Shown: positions 11,635 to 23,728, counted from the first letter of the stretch. The stretch is 64,000 bases of DNA from Sporobolomyces roseus (GCA_016617785.1 JADILM010000002.1:868001-932000); one strand, 5' to 3'. The notes: generated by a model from the letters alone, not told the origin. A program made the numbers and translations.

Positions 11635-14199
11635 ATGTCAAGCAACGGTGCATCTGAAGTGCTCGTACTAGGCATCGATATTGGAACTACTTCTTGTTCG
11701 TACTACCCTCCCCCTCTCTCTCGCTCTTCCAAAAGCTGACTCTCTGTGCCGTTCTAGCTGCTGTCTCGATCGCTCATCTCTCTCCTGGTGCTGCTCCCTC
11801 AATTCGTACAGTCACCTCATGGCCCTCTCACCCTCTCGATTCGAAATTACCTTCTCTCGTCGCTTTCCCTCGAGATGGGTCTTCACCTCTCTGCGGTGCC
11901 GAAGCTAAGCAGACCGGACTCAAGAAAGGTCAATTAGGACTCTGCGAATACTTCAAGTTGCATCTTCACCCTCAATCACTCGAATGGGATGTCGATGCGA
12001 CGCTCTCTTCGCAAGTCGGAAAGCTCGATCTCGCTTCGACCTCGACCTCTCAAGATCCTATTCCCGATTTCTCTCTTCCTTCACTTCCCTCCGGTATCTC
12101 TATCGGTCGAGTCTACTCTACCTTCATCGCTTACCTCGTCACACACGCTCAAAAGTGGTTCGAGGAGAATACTCTCGGTGGAAACGGTACCTGGCGTCGC
12201 CTCTCTTCATCGATGGAGATTGTCATGGGTATCCCTGATGGCTGGGACGAGCATCAGTGCGAAGTGTTGAAGAAAGCGCTCGTTTCGAGTGGAGTGATCG
12301 GAACGAAGGAAGAGGCAGACAAGCGAGTCGAGTTCTTGAGGGAGAGTGAAGCTAGTTTCCACTTTGCTCTCGAGTCGGATGAGGTCAAAGAATGGATGAA
12401 AGTACGTTCTCGCTATCTCGCTCTGATTCTTACGCGTAGAAAGTTGATCTCTCTCGTTCGTTCGTTTTCAGGCTGGAGTCGATTTCACGGTCGCTGATCT
12501 TGGAGGTTCAACTTGCGATACTTGCATGTGTGAGTCGATCGTCTCCTTTCCTACAGTCCTTGCTGACTCCCTTCGCCTGCAATAGATCACGTCGATTCGG
12601 TTTCTCCCAAACTCGTTCTTCGTGAAGTCAAACCTTCAGATTGTTCTTCTCTTCCCTCTCAACTGTTCATTCACCGAGCGATCCTGACCGAGTCTTTCCA
12701 TTGTAGCCGTACAAGCTGGAGGCGTCTACGTCGATCGAGCGGCGAAAGATCTCGTCCTATCGAAGCTCAAATCCTCGCGTTTCAACACGACCTCGACTTT
12801 GGCGACCATTCTTTCCACCTTCGAGAAGCAAACAAAGCGCCAATTCCATGGCGGCTCTCAGACTAGTATTATCAAGTTTGGCGGAATGAGCGATACTGAT
12901 CTCGGCGCTGGAATCAGGTCGGGTCGATTGACTCTGTCGAGGTGAGCGTCTCCCCAAATCCTCTCTCTAGCTCGCAGTATATACTCACTTGTTGCTCCCC
13001 GTAGCGCCGAGGTCGCTTCGACCTTCAAGTTCTGCAAGGATGAGATAGTAGCGAGCGTGAAATCCCAAGTCAAGATGGGAAGTCAAATTTCGAGGGTTAG
13101 TTCATCTGTCCTAGCTTGAAGCGACCAATGGACGTGAATCTGATTAACCTCTTGAGCAGGTTGTTGTCATGACTGGAGTGAAACCTTTTCTCGTTTGATC
13201 GACTGTCTTCTTCGCTGAATCTCGGTTGTTGTTCTAGGGGTTTGGTGAAAGTGAATACCTTTGCGACGAACTCAGCGCCAGTCTTGTCGAGTTGAACATA
13301 CCTGTAATGCAGTGTACCGGAACTGGGTAAGTTCCTCGCTTTCATCGATAAAACGAAACTGAGCTTGAAACTCTCGACTTTCGCAGAAACAAACCGGTTG
13401 CCGAGGGCCTCGTGCTCTGGCATCTTTCGCACACTGTCGGTTTGCGTGCAGTACGCCGAACTTATGGCGGCAATATTTACAAGCTTCTCGCAGATGAGCC
13501 TCTTGGCTGGAGAGGTCGACCGACTACAACATTAGCCGACGGCAAGGTCTACGTCGACGATGCTTGGAAGACGGGAGTCAAAAAGGTAACCGTCCTCTCA
13601 CATATTGATGCTGCAGGCTTTGCGCTCATCGTGTTTTCCTCCGCTACAGGGTACGGTCATGGCTGTCGACGCTGTCTGGGAGAACTCATACTGCACCAAA
13701 TATAGGTCCGAATGGGAACTGCTATGTAAACTCCCGGACTTTTCTTTGACCCTTTACGAGTATACCGGGGACGAACAGTCACCTCGCTGGATGACTACGG
13801 CAAAGGGTACGTCCCCTATATTTCTCCTCGTGTAGCTTTTGCTGACGTAAACTCCACAGGAGCCCCTCTCCCTGAGTTCCGACACTGCTGCACTGTTTAT
13901 GCCGATCTCACCAGAGCCTCTTACCAGGAGTACCTCGGAGTTGACCAGATTCCATACTGGCAAGTGTCGTTTCGAATGCGGATTTTCGTAGCGCAAACCA
14001 TGCTCAAAGCTCGACTCGTTTGGCCTGATGAGGACGTGAGTCATATTTTCTGTTCTCTGCGTCGCTATCTCCCGCCTTTCGAGCTTATGACTTGGATGGG
14101 CATTCTCAGGGTTGTACTTGCGAGGGGCCAGTATCGGCGATCGTTTTCGAAACTGACGACAACAATACCTCTCAAGTTGCTCGTCGTCGTGCCGTATAA
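11635..14199 (+). CDS. Hsp70-like (HSPA12-type) actin-fold ATPase
   Basis: The spliced protein, close to 600 residues in nine or more exons, carries the actin/Hsp70 nucleotide-binding motifs in order: GIDIGTTSSAVS (phosphate 1), VADLGGSTCDTCMY (phosphate 2), GAGIRSGRL, and GGFGESEYL (adenosine motif). The last appears only when a small exon VVVMTG is joined to GFGES, which confirms that splice. The region beyond (GNKPVAEGLVLWHL, RRTYGGNIY) fits the fungal and animal Hsp70-like family related to HSPA12A/B. A normal Hsp70 peptide-binding domain is absent. The protein is probably cytosolic and may act as a chaperone-like or signalling ATPase; substrates are unknown. The stop is the TAA at 14197-14199 after RRRAV. 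It follows the desaturase on the same strand after 197 bp. Confidence 0.85.
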
Positions 14200-14636
14200 G
14201 CTCTTTGGTCTTGCAAGAGGGGTGGGTCGAAGCTCATGTCTTGGTTATTGATCCCGAAATCTCTGTCAATTTGTGTAGGAAATCGCTGTTTGTTCTGAAA
14301 CTCAAGTAGCTGTACCTATTTTGCTGCCGGGTACTGAACCGAGAGTAGCTCTGCTCCTTTTGCGGTGTTCAGCATCGGATCGAAACGAGAAAAGTTTACC
14401 TTGCGAACTCAATTTCCGACTTTGAACTTGTGCTATCTCCACTTTTCCCGCACCCACCTCCTGCTTCCCTTTCTTCCTCAAGACGCGTCCGCTACTCAGT
14501 AAACAACTCAGAGACACTCTAGGTGAGTCCCTCATGCTCTTCACGGCCCTCTCAAACTCCTAGTCAGTTTCATTCAACTCATCATCTTTTGCCAGCTTCC
14601 CTTCTTTCCTTCTTCTCTACAGCTATAGCGCGAACA
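14200..14636. other. Intergenic region, Hsp70-like to F-box gene
   Basis: 437 bp between two plus-strand genes, containing the 3' end of one transcript and the promoter of the next. No gene or repeat was seen. Confidence 0.5.
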
Positions 14637-16990
14637 ATGGGAATCTCAGCAGCCACCGCTACCCTTGTACGACCCCCAGAGGGTCATTCTTCCCTGTTCT
14701 TCACCTCTCGCAGCTCTCCCAACTCTTCTTCTCCTCCCTCAGGCCTCCCAGTCGAATCATTCCTCAACGTGATGGAGTTTTTAGACGAGCTAGACTTGGT
14801 GAGGTGCAGTCATGTTTGCGTCAATTGGAGGAAAGCGATTCTCGGCTGTTCGAAACTGTGGACTGAGTTGAGCGAGGTGAAAATCGCATCGATGAATTCG
14901 TTGGACAGGGTCAGAGCAGTCGCTTCGAGATCCAATGTGAGTCAGATACATACCTCTCCGTCACTGTGCTGGGGTTTCGCGGCGAAAAGTCGAGCTGATC
15001 TGTTGATTTGCGACGGTGATAGGGAAAACTTCGACTCCTCGACCTCGATTTCGATTCTGATGGAGAGCTTGACATCGCGATGCTACCAGTCGTCCCTCTA
15101 CTTCGTCAAGTACGTCGATATGCATCGTTGTCGAGATCAAATTGACACTGATCGATTTCGCGCAATCCTCGTGCAGATGTTTCACGAAATCTCAAAGCTC
15201 GACGGCGCAAGATCTCTTCTCAAGCTCGTCCTCGATCTCACTCCTTACCGACATGTCGACGACCTCGAACCTGCTTACAAAGTCATCGCCCTCGCCGTTC
15301 AATTCGCCGAGTTCTCAGCGGTCTCGTTGCGAGAATTCCGACTCTCCTCCGTCCTCCCTCAATTCCCGAGTGGTGGTATACTCTGGTTCGCGATGCCTTC
15401 TCTCGAGAAGCTCTTCGTATCGTGCCGAGGAGCGCCCAGCGGGATGCAACTTCCCGACATCTTCTCGACTTCGAACGCCGTTTCTTCGACTCAAACTTCG
15501 AGTTCGACGCTCAAGTCCATCACATTCGTCGGAACCAACCTCAACGATGTCACATATCCTACTTTCAATCGTCTCACTAGCCTCAGATTGTAGTGCGTTC
15601 TCGGTTCCTTTCTATCTCTTTCGCACGCTCGAATTGACTTCGATCGATTTCGTAGCGAAATGCCTGTGTTGAACCTTTACGGTCTCTTGTCGAAATGCGC
15701 TTCTACCCTCAAGACTCTACACCTTCGTCAATCAACCTCAGACTCGCCTTACAAGTACCTTTCATCGTCCTCTGGCAATAAAGACGCTCCTCCAGTTCTT
15801 TCGTAAGCCTCACTCCGCTCTAATTCCCGTATCTGGAGCTAAGTCGCACTCTCTGAATCGATACAGACTTCCCGTACTCGAAGAGCTCGAGATCTGTGGT
15901 CAAAACACACCACTTCTTTGGGTCGTCCCAACCGAAACCTCGAGCTCTTTCATGACCGACACTCCCGCTCTCGAACTGGTCGATTTCGGACCTCACAAGT
16001 ACTTTCACCACGGAATCGACGACGAATACGACGACGATGAAACCATCTCGGCTTGCAAGAACCTCGATTCGACCGCTATGATCGCAATGTTCCGTCATTC
16101 TCCTCTTCTCAAAGCTATCAACCTCAAACGAACGAATGTCACTCCCGAAATGCTCGTCGCTTCTCTTCCTGACGCTCCTACTTCCCTCGTTCACCTATCG
16201 ATGGGAGGTACTAGTGCTTCGTCGTTCGTTCGTTGATCGACTCGCTCATTTGGTGCCTCAACTCGAAGAACTAGATGTTTACGACAACGAATGGACTGGA
16301 TCAGGGGAGAGGACAGTATCTGTACAGTGTCTCGCTAGGTTCGCAAAGGCTATGCAGGAGAAGTCGAGTGCAAGAGCTGTGTTAGGGAAAACCTCGAAAT
16401 GGTATCTCGAAATCACTGCAGGTACGCCTGTCTCCCTCCTCATCTCACCTTCCCAACCACTAACACTCTCTCGTATAGACGGAGATTACAGGCTGAATAA
16501 CGAAGAAGAGTCCGCGACAATTAAGCGAGATGCTTTGAAGAATCTCCTAGTGACCCTCTCCTCTTCCCAATTCTCTCACCTCGGTTCCTCCCTCCAACTC
16601 AACACGCCTCCCCACCTCCCCTCCATATCCCTCTCCTTCTCTTCAATCAAAGCCGAGCTCTCCTCCCTCATCACGACTCCCCCTTCTCCTCCTTACGCCG
16701 CTCCATTCCCTCCAAAAGAACACGAACCAGCCTACAACAAATCGAAGGGGAGGAAGAAGAAGAAGAATAGCCCTATTGCTGCTCCGCGTGATATCGTCGA
16801 ATCGGCAGAGAGACAGTTGAAGGCGTGGATTAAGCAGAGAGAGGAAGAAGCCGCAGAGGAATGGATTGAGGAACAAGGGGACATCGAGATTAGGTGGGGA
16901 AATATGGGGTGTGGTGATGAAGGGTGTGGGTGCGAAGTGGGAGGAGAGCTTTGGAAGGACTCGGATGATAGTGAGGACGAGGAGGAATGA
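14637..16990 (+). CDS. F-box protein with probable leucine-rich repeats
   Basis: An F-box lies near residues 35-80: LPVESFLNVMEFLDELDLVRCSHVCVNWRKAILGCSKLWTEL, with the conserved L-P opening and the W of VNWR. F-boxes bind Skp1 in SCF ubiquitin ligases. After it come irregular leucine-rich segments (LREFRLSSVLPQFP, LKSITFVGTNLND, LEELEICGQNTPLLWV, LEELDVYDNEW), which would form a substrate-binding solenoid. A basic block (KGRKKKKNSP) and an acidic end (DSDDSEDEEE) follow, with a Cys-rich GCGDEGCGCE stretch. Several introns of 50-90 nt are needed. The stop is the TGA at 16988-16990. An earlier in-frame ATG lies upstream, but the one at 14637 (context AACAATGG) gives the tighter N-terminus. The substrate is unknown. 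It converges on a second F-box gene. Confidence 0.8.
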
Positions 16991-17225
16991 CTGTGTGAGG
17001 TAAACGCTTGAGAGAACTGAGGAATGAGGGAAGAGATTGGATCAGTGACCTGAGAAGTGAATTTACGATACCTTTTGCCTACTCACAGATTTTCGAAGAA
17101 GAAGAAGAGAGAGAGAGCGTCGCGGTCCCTGCTCTCTTCCGAGTCTACCGATTTCGCATCTTTCTCTTGGCTTCTTCGACCAACCTCTCTATCACTCCCG
17201 ACCGCGCACTCAAGTACTCGACAGC

Positions 17226-18411
17226 TCACTCCCTCTTCTGTAGCTCCCTCTTCTCCCTCTCCACAATCTCCTCGACTCTTTCCACAACCTCCCAAAACCC
17301 TTTATCCCAAACAGTCCCTGGACTTTCCTCATCCTTCTCCCATACGATCCTGACTGCCCTGGCTTTCGCCCACTCCCTCAAGTTCTCGAAAGCTCCAGCA
17401 GCTCTCAGTCGCATAGGGAGGATGAGTTCTTCTAGATTCGGGAGGGATTGAGGGTGAGAGAGGAAGTAAGGAGTGAGGTGATCGGATCCGAAGAAATGAC
17501 CAGAGGTTACTCGGAGGAACCGGAGTGACGAGGGAAGGTACGAGAGGGGTTGCTCATCCGAGCCTGGGTGGGGAGCGAGAAGGGTTGACTGGGTCGAGAA
17601 GAAGAGGAGGGGAGTTTCGATCAGAGAATTGAGTCGCCAGTCCGGGGCGTAGGAGACAAGGAACAACAGGTTTCGAGGGATTGAATGATGACCGTTGAGA
17701 GCGGTGAGGTTGGGAGTGAGATGAAATGGGAAGGTTTTCGGAATGTCACGCGAGAGTGGAGGGTGGTTTAGCATTGAGTCTTCGAGGGTGAGGTGTTTGA
17801 GATTCTCGAGACAGCTCGAAGATACGTCGAGCAGTCCTTGAGGCGGAAAGTAGGTGCGAAGGAAATTCGAATCCCACACGTGAAGCTGGCGGAGTCCTGA
17901 CAACGAGCGACAAAATTCAGTTTGACCGCAAGGAGGACGGGAAGTGATATCAGGGCAAGGTATACGTACGAGGTGATTGGAAGAGAGCGCAAGAAAGGGC
18001 GTTTCGAATTCGTCCAACGAATAAAACTTCGAGATTCGTGAAATGATGGAGTAGATCCTCGAGCTCAAACTTGTGCCCAACGACCTGGTGCTCTAGTGTT
18101 TCGAACTCGTTGCCCACTCTGAGGACTTTGACGAGTTGACCCAACTTTTTGCTTTTATCATGTTGTTGCAATGCGCTCAACAACCTGACTGAACGCTCCC
18201 ATTTCTCAACATGGATCTCTCGGAATAACTCTTCTTGTACCCATCTGAAGCCTGTACTGATCCTTGAGTAGCGAGAGAGGGCTCGTTGTCGTGGGAGAGA
18301 AGTATGGAATGAGTTTTGTTTTGGCAATGATCCGAGTATGATTATCCTCCATAGCTCAGTCGGAAGAGCTAACTGTTGCTTTCTTCGAGATCTTGTTGTT
18401 GCTCCATCCAT
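17226..18411 (-). CDS. F-box/LRR-like protein
   Basis: The protein starts MDGATTRSRRKQQ and has an F-box-like opening, LALPTELWRIIIL, within the first 30 residues. Leucine-rich segments follow: LVKVLRVGNEFETL, FTNLEVLFVGRI, LRQLHVWDSNFL, LENLKHLTLEDSML, LPSSLRFLRVTSG and LPNLEELILPMRL. One intron around 17903-17970 is needed. The C-terminal 50 residues form a charged helix (WEVVERVEEIVEREKRELQKRE). The layout is typical of fungal F-box proteins with LRR-like repeats, and a role as an SCF substrate adaptor is inferred. It differs in sequence from the convergent F-box gene upstream, so the two do not look like a recent tandem copy. Confidence 0.72.
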
Positions 18412-18547
18412 CTGAATCGAGATTTGGGTGAATTGGAAGATGAAAGAGGGGGGGAAATGAAATCGAGATCAACTTTCCACTCTTGCTCTCCTGCGACTCA
18501 CTTTCACTCTAAACTCTCACAAACCAATCATAGTCAACCTTACAACC

Positions 18548-19091
18548 ATGTTCAATATCGCCACTACTCTCAAAACCGCAATTCGCACCTCGCCCAATTC
18601 GTACGTCATTAAAGTTTCCCCTCATCTCGCATCTCATATTCCCTCCTACCTTCTACTCCTGCGAGTCCCTCAAGCTACCCATCGAGCTCTCGAATCGCCA
18701 CTCTTTTCAAGCTACGTAGGCTGACTCGCTGTGTCGCACTTTCGATGATGTCTCTAGGTTCGCCCGTTCCCTCCATTCCTCGTCCTCCCTCCTCGTCGAT
18801 AAATCAGGAGGAAGAGATACCGCTCAACCCAACATGTCGGCATCGAAACAACAACATTCCCCTTCCTCTGATTCATCCGAATCTGCAACTTCCGACCCGA
18901 AACGATCTGCTTCTCAACCGAAAGAGTCCAAGAGTGATGCGCAGGATATGAAGGACGCACAGGCTGCTATGGCAGGTGCTGAAAACTCAATGGGCCAGTA
19001 TGGGGCAGCAGGCATGCAGGAGGGAAACTTCACTGAGGAGTCGAAAGAGGGAAAGGAGAGGAAAGAGGCCGCTAAGCAGGGTGAGAAGTAA
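18548..19091 (+). CDS. Small hypothetical protein with likely mitochondrial presequence
   Basis: Two exons joined across a 150-nt intron (after AATTC, resuming TTCGCCCG) give about 130 residues. The N-terminus MFNIATTLKTAIRTSPNS-FARSLHSSSS has Arg, Ser and hydrophobic residues and no acids, as in a mitochondrial targeting sequence, and RSLHSSS resembles a cleavage region. The rest is hydrophilic: a Ser/Lys-rich stretch, then DAQDMKDAQAAMAGAENSM, a Gly/Ala patch, and a charged tail ending AAKQGEK. I do not recognise a family. A short helical matrix protein is possible but not shown. If translation started at the later ATG (18833), the product would lack the presequence. It diverges from the F-box gene with only 136 bp between starts. 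Confidence 0.6.
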
Positions 19092-19360
19092 AGTGGATGG
19101 AGGAGGAATAGGGGATCCAGGGTGAAAGACAGTGGGACAACGTATATAAACGATTGATAAAGTAGTGATGACTGTATAAAGCATTCCATTTTTCCGATTT
19201 CGAAGCGAGGAGGAAGCGAAGAAGAGAAGAAGAAGAAGAAGAGCGTGATAGTCAAGGCCACCGTTGAGGCTTCTAGCGTCTCGATCTTTGAGGGCTCTCG
19301 TCGCCAGAGCCGATAGCAGAAAACGAATCCGATTTGACGGAGTTGAACCTAGTTTCGTTT

Positions 19361-20386
19361 TCAGATTCGTGACCAGATAATTACGCACACCGCTATCCCA
19401 ACCATCCCAACCGCACTCAACAGCAGCGTACTACTACTTCTCCATCCGACCGTTTCAGCTAGAGCTCGAGACCCTTTCGAAAGCTACTGCAAGTCGACAA
19501 GCATTTCTTACCGATTAATCAATCGAATTCGTTTTTCTCAAAAGTGGTCGCTCAAACGTGAACTCACCTTGTCCCCCTCCTTCTTAGGAGCCACCTGTAA
19601 TGACCCACTCATATTAGGTACACTCTTCTCTTCCTTCTCCGCATACTCTGGGAAGATGGTCCTGAATTTCGGTTGGGCGATATTCCACTCGTGACTCTTT
19701 CGTGCGTATTCTTTCTTTTCCTCATCTGTCGTTCTCATTGAACCTATTTTCTCAAAACTCACCGTCAGCTAAAAAAGGAAGAAAGAGAGGGAGAGGGGGA
19801 AAGGGAAAGCGTACCAGTGGTAATCTCATCAGAATTCATGAATGATTGGAGACCTATTAAGATTGTTTCTACTGACCAAGCGACGTTCCATGATCCCGGG
19901 TGGAAATTACTCACTACACGAGAAGGAGCGAGGGAGGGAGGAAAGTCAGTATTTTGGTGAAGAATAGATCGAGCGCGAGAGAAGAGAGTTGATCGAAGGG
20001 ACGAAGAAGTGGGTTGGAGAGGAATAGGGGAGCTTACTGGAGGTACAAATAGCAGCGGATGGAGTGAAACGGCCTGATGGAGTATTCATTTTCAATCCTG
20101 GAGGTGCGAAAGGATAATCCTGCGAAAGGCACTTGTCAGCGCCCAATCAGTTCCTCCTACACGGTATCGATGAATGAAGCGTGTAGTGTCGGCTCACCTT
20201 TGGGAACTCTACGACTCCCCAATACTCTCCCTTGTGGAAAGGAGTTCCATCGGGACCTTTGAAAATGAAATGCCATTCCAAAATGTTTGATTCGTTCGGA
20301 CGGGCCCAAATGAAGGGTGGGGGGTTCTTTTGGAACGCTGCGTGCTCTTTCTGGAGTCGTTTACGAGCTTGAGGTGAAGCGCTCAT
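19361..20386 (-). CDS. UBC6: Ubiquitin-conjugating enzyme E2, ER tail-anchored (Ubc6/UBE2J type)
   Basis: Ubc6 carries ubiquitin in ER-associated degradation with Doa10-type ligases, anchored to the ER with its catalytic domain in the cytosol. The spliced protein begins MSASPQARKRLQKEHAAF and shows the E2 fold: ILEWHFIFKGPDGTPF-x-GEYWG, DYPFAPPGLKMNTPSGRF, then ICTSISNFHPGSWNVAWSVETIL, where the Cys in AAICTS is the active site and the HP and W follow as in this class. After MTSDE-like FMNSDE come the family's C-terminal helix (EEKKEYARKSHEWN) and a linker, ending in one hydrophobic span, LLLSAVGMVGIAVCVIIW, then SRI and the stop at 19361-19363. About five introns interrupt it, one inside the active-site region. 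Confidence 0.93.
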
Positions 20387-20597
20387 TGAATTTGAGGAGG
20401 AGTCGAAGGGAGTAGGGAGAAGATGAGGGAGCTGTTTTGAGGTACCTGGGTGATAGATAGAATAAGTTAGAGGTGATATGTAGCTGAAAGGGAGCGAATA
20501 GAGTTGTTCAGGTGAAGGGAGAGAAGAGAAGAGATGTAGGATTTGAATCTCTCTTCTTGACCTTTCATTCGACTCTGAACTGCTCGACTAGGTGGTC

Positions 20598-22110
20598 ATG
20601 CTGAACAATGATTTACTACGGACAGCTCTAGTACGTCTCTTGACTCACCTTCTCCCTCCTCGCTGATCTTCCCTTTCTCTTCTCTTTCTCATTCAACCAG
20701 GTCTTGTCAGCTCCTTTCCTCCTCCCGAAAGCGCTCAAACACCTTCAAAGATTCCTCTACCCTCTTCCAACTGGTACGCACTCACACCAGTCCAAACAGC
20801 ACAAATTGGAGAGACTGAGGGATCCTCCTCGAATCGCAATCTTGAGATTATTCTTGGTCACTTTGGGAGTTTCAATCAGTATATTCACTGCCCTACTCCC
20901 ACCACACGTACGCCCTCCTCTCTTCCCTTTTACTCTCTCCACAAAGTAAAACTAACGAGTCTCTCTTTGCTTTCGGATCAGAATCTATTCCTTTCACTCT
21001 CGACCCCTCATTCTCTCCTCTCCCGTCTCTTCCCGCTCCTTCGTTCCCCACTCGATCTCCGCCTAGCAACTGAAACTCTCCATCGACTGTGGGTATCCCG
21101 AGTACAACGAGACCTGACACCAATCGAATTATCCTTACTCCAACGACTTCAGACACTCGATAACCGACTCTCCTACATCGCCTACGGCAGCTCTCTTCTC
21201 TTATCCTGTACATGGTGTCGACCTTCTTCATCTACTTCACCATTCAAAGTATCCCCTGATTACTTACTCGCGATTTTACCTGGGATGGGAATCGTTTATT
21301 TGACTGTGCTTGCCGGCATGGGTTTACTCTTGAGTGGAGCAGGGAGGGAGAGATGGAGAGGATGGGCGGTGAGTGCGGTCGTAGGAGCAGGAGCGTACGA
21401 GGTTTGGGAGAGATTGAATTGGGAGGGATTGAGGGGGTTGAACAATCAGGGACAAGTCTCAATGGTACGTTGCTCTTTTTCGGAGACTTTTTATCCTCCA
21501 TCTGATCTGGGCGATTGATGGTTTACGGGATTCGTATGATACGCCAGTTGAATTCGAAGCTTCACCTCCAACGCTCACTCATTTCGACAATATTCCTCCT
21601 CCTCTCCTATTTCGCTCCAACCTCTCCGATCCCTCCAACAGCTCCGACAACGTCGTCCATAGTATCACCCGCGATTCATGGGATAGTGGACAAGACGGAA
21701 GAGCTCTTGAATAGATTGAGAGGATTGAGTGTTGAACGAATGGCGATTCTTCACAAGGATGAATATAGAGAAAAGGTGCGTTCCTCCTTCACGATACTCA
21801 TTTGGGAGCATGAGCTGAGTTTGGTGGGGGGAGGAAAATACAGGTGAACGAGTTTTGGAGTGTCGCTTCAAAGGAATCTGATTTAGCGAGAAAAGATCCG
21901 GCTGTACAAGCACTGATGGAACAGAGAAGACAAGGAAAGGACGGAGGGAAAGGACCGACTGGGGAGTTTGAGGAGTGGATTGAGAAAGCTCTGCCATTTG
22001 GGATTGGAGGGGAGGAGGAGAAAGGTTGTGAGGAAGAAGAAGAGGAGGAGGAGGAGGAAGCAGAGGAGAGTGAGGAGAAGCGGGAGCGAAAGAAGGAGCA
22101 TCGGACATAG
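20598..22110 (+). CDS. Uncharacterised multi-pass membrane protein with acidic tail
   Basis: The first exon encodes MLNNDLLRTAL and joins across a GTACGT...CCAG intron. Hydrophobic segments include LRLFLVTLGVSISIFTALL, YLLAILPGMGIVYLTVLAGMGLLLSG and WAVSAVVGAGAYEVW, so at least three or four membrane spans are likely. A soluble C-terminal part follows with helical text (NRLRGLSVERMAILHKDEYREKV, EFWSVASKESDLARKDPAVQALMEQRR) and ends in a long Glu run. Introns fall after LLPPH, after QVSM and after YREKV. I do not recognise a named family; the arrangement resembles small ER or Golgi membrane proteins of unknown function found in fungi. It diverges from UBC6 with 211 bp between the starts. Confidence 0.6.
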
Positions 22111-22429
22111 ATGAACACTTTCGCTCCATCGGTGAATTATTATCTTTGTCGACGCTTTTTTTCTCTTCGAGGGTCGAAAACCAAAAGCGAACGAAACTGT
22201 CTTCTGGAGAAGTACTCTGCCGTGCCGACGAGACAAAAGCTTGAGACACCTCGGTCTCCAGTACGCCCTCCATTCTCATTGCCTCTCACCGGAGAGCGGA
22301 AACGGGCGGGTTTCTTCTCTTAGAGAATTAGGCATGAGGAGAGTTTTACACTTTGTGCGTTTTTGTACCAGGTGAAACGGTGCAGCAGGTTGATAGAAGG
22401 TATAGGAGGAGCTCAAAGACGAGGGAAAT
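22111..22429. other. Convergent 3' region
   Basis: 319 bp between the stop of the membrane-protein gene (plus) and the stop of the CBS-domain gene (minus). It should hold both 3' untranslated regions. No other structure was seen. Confidence 0.5.
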
Positions 22430-23360
22430 CTATATTGTTGAATTCGAAGCGGCAGAGGGAGTTGCAGAAGAAGAAGCAGTGGAAGCATTAGGGAACCGTC
22501 TTTGGGTGAATCTGAAAAGAGAAAGGGCGTGAGTCTCCTTTGTCGAGGGAGAGAAAGGCAAACGTAAGGGGACTCACTTTTGTAGATCGTCTGCCGTCAC
22601 TACTCCCAAAGTGAATTTACGAGCTGCAAGTCGACGAGAACCTCGCGAATCAGCCCCGCTTCTCGAGAGTCCAATTCGAGGGAAGTGGATTGACTTACCT
22701 TGATCTGTCACAAGCGCAAACCTGACTCCACAGGGTAATTGTTCTTGAGTCGTAAAGAACTGTTCCAGTTCCTCCAATTTCGTATCCGGTGTGATCACTA
22801 CTCTCTCTTCCTCTGCCAATCAGCCTCTCTCCTTTTCTCTCTCCAATGTGAGCAAGAGTGAGAGGAAGACTGTACCTGTATAAGTTCGACTCTTACTGAA
22901 ATTTCTCACTGGTTTCCCTTTCCCCGTCATTTCGGATAATGAAGAATTCTCCAACTCTTGATTCTGAGCTACTAAAGGTTTCAATTCGTCGATTGAGATC
23001 CAACCTGATAATTGTCGAGTCGAGGGATCTGAGAGAGGGAGAATAGACTAAAGGAGAGGAAAGGGAGGGATGATTTAGTATGTGGGGTTTCTAGAGAGGA
23101 GGAGGAGGAACGGACGAAATCTCGTTCGTAGGCGACTGTACACAAATTCAACACGCATTGATAAGAGAAGAACAGGAATGCGAGAGAGAGTGTAGCGTAC
23201 GTTGGAGAGCGGTAGCGACATTTGTGGAGGAAGGTAAAACTAACGCTGGTGAGAGCTGTCAACCGAATCTACACCTTAGCTTATGAAGTGAAAGCTAACA
23301 ACGCAGATGAGGGCTCACCTGTAGGTCTTCTACTACTGCTCCTCTGTAATCGATTGGCAT
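22430..23360 (-). CDS. CBS-domain protein
   Basis: The spliced protein starts MPIDYRGAVVEDLQ at 23360 and contains a CBS-domain pair. The first half reads LSPALVLPSSTNVATALQ, LAYERDFSILPLSDPSTRQLSGWISIDELKPLV, with each join set by frame. The second half reads RVVITPDTKLEELEQFF, LPCGVRFALVTD, and then KFTLGVVTADDLQKF. CBS pairs bind adenosine nucleotides and regulate other proteins. This protein has no enzyme domain attached, so it is a stand-alone sensor or subunit, about 190-200 residues. It ends with a Ser/Ala-rich tail (NASTASSSATPSAASNSTI). At least five short introns are needed, so exact edges are approximate. It diverges from SQT1. Confidence 0.78.
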
Positions 23361-23728
23361 GAGGAACTGAGATGAGAGGATCGAGGTGATGGAGCTGTTG
23401 GTGGAGTTCTACACGTCTGTGAATATAGCTTGTTCGTGTTTCAGGGCTGGCTGAGATTGTCGCGCGTAAAGCAAAAGTGAGGGAGGATGAGAGAGGGAGA
23501 GGGAGAGAGGGAGAGAAACCTCGCGGCTTCCCTCTTCAACGAGATGAAGTAGAATGAGCAAATCATGCTGTATACGATAGCTACAAGAGCACCCTCGTTG
23601 TATCCAGCTATTTCTCTGTGCGATACTCGATTTTCGCTGAATTCGCTTCAGCGAAAAAGTTGAAATCCTGAATCAGCGGGTTCGCTTCTCCTCTTCACTT
23701 TATCACTCTCTAGGACACAGGTTATACA
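23361..23728. promoter_or_regulatory. Divergent intergenic region, CBS gene / SQT1
   Basis: 368 bp between two outward-facing start codons. It contains a GA-rich tract around 23475-23520 and a perfect 11-bp inverted repeat at 23631-23657, about 70 bp before the SQT1 start. Confidence 0.5.
23631..23657. repeat. Perfect 11-bp inverted repeat upstream of SQT1
   Basis: The arms TTTTCGCTGAA (23631-23641) and TTCAGCGAAAA (23647-23657) are exact reverse complements, separated by TTCGC. The position, 71 bp before the SQT1 ATG, allows either a dimeric transcription-factor site or an mRNA hairpin in the leader. Confidence 0.7.

Noticed and set aside
18345..18385. A tRNA-like TAGCTCAGTCGGAAGAGC stretch
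   Set aside because: It resembles a tRNA D-arm, but no acceptor stem, anticodon arm or T-arm can be paired around it, and it lies inside the coding start of the second F-box gene.
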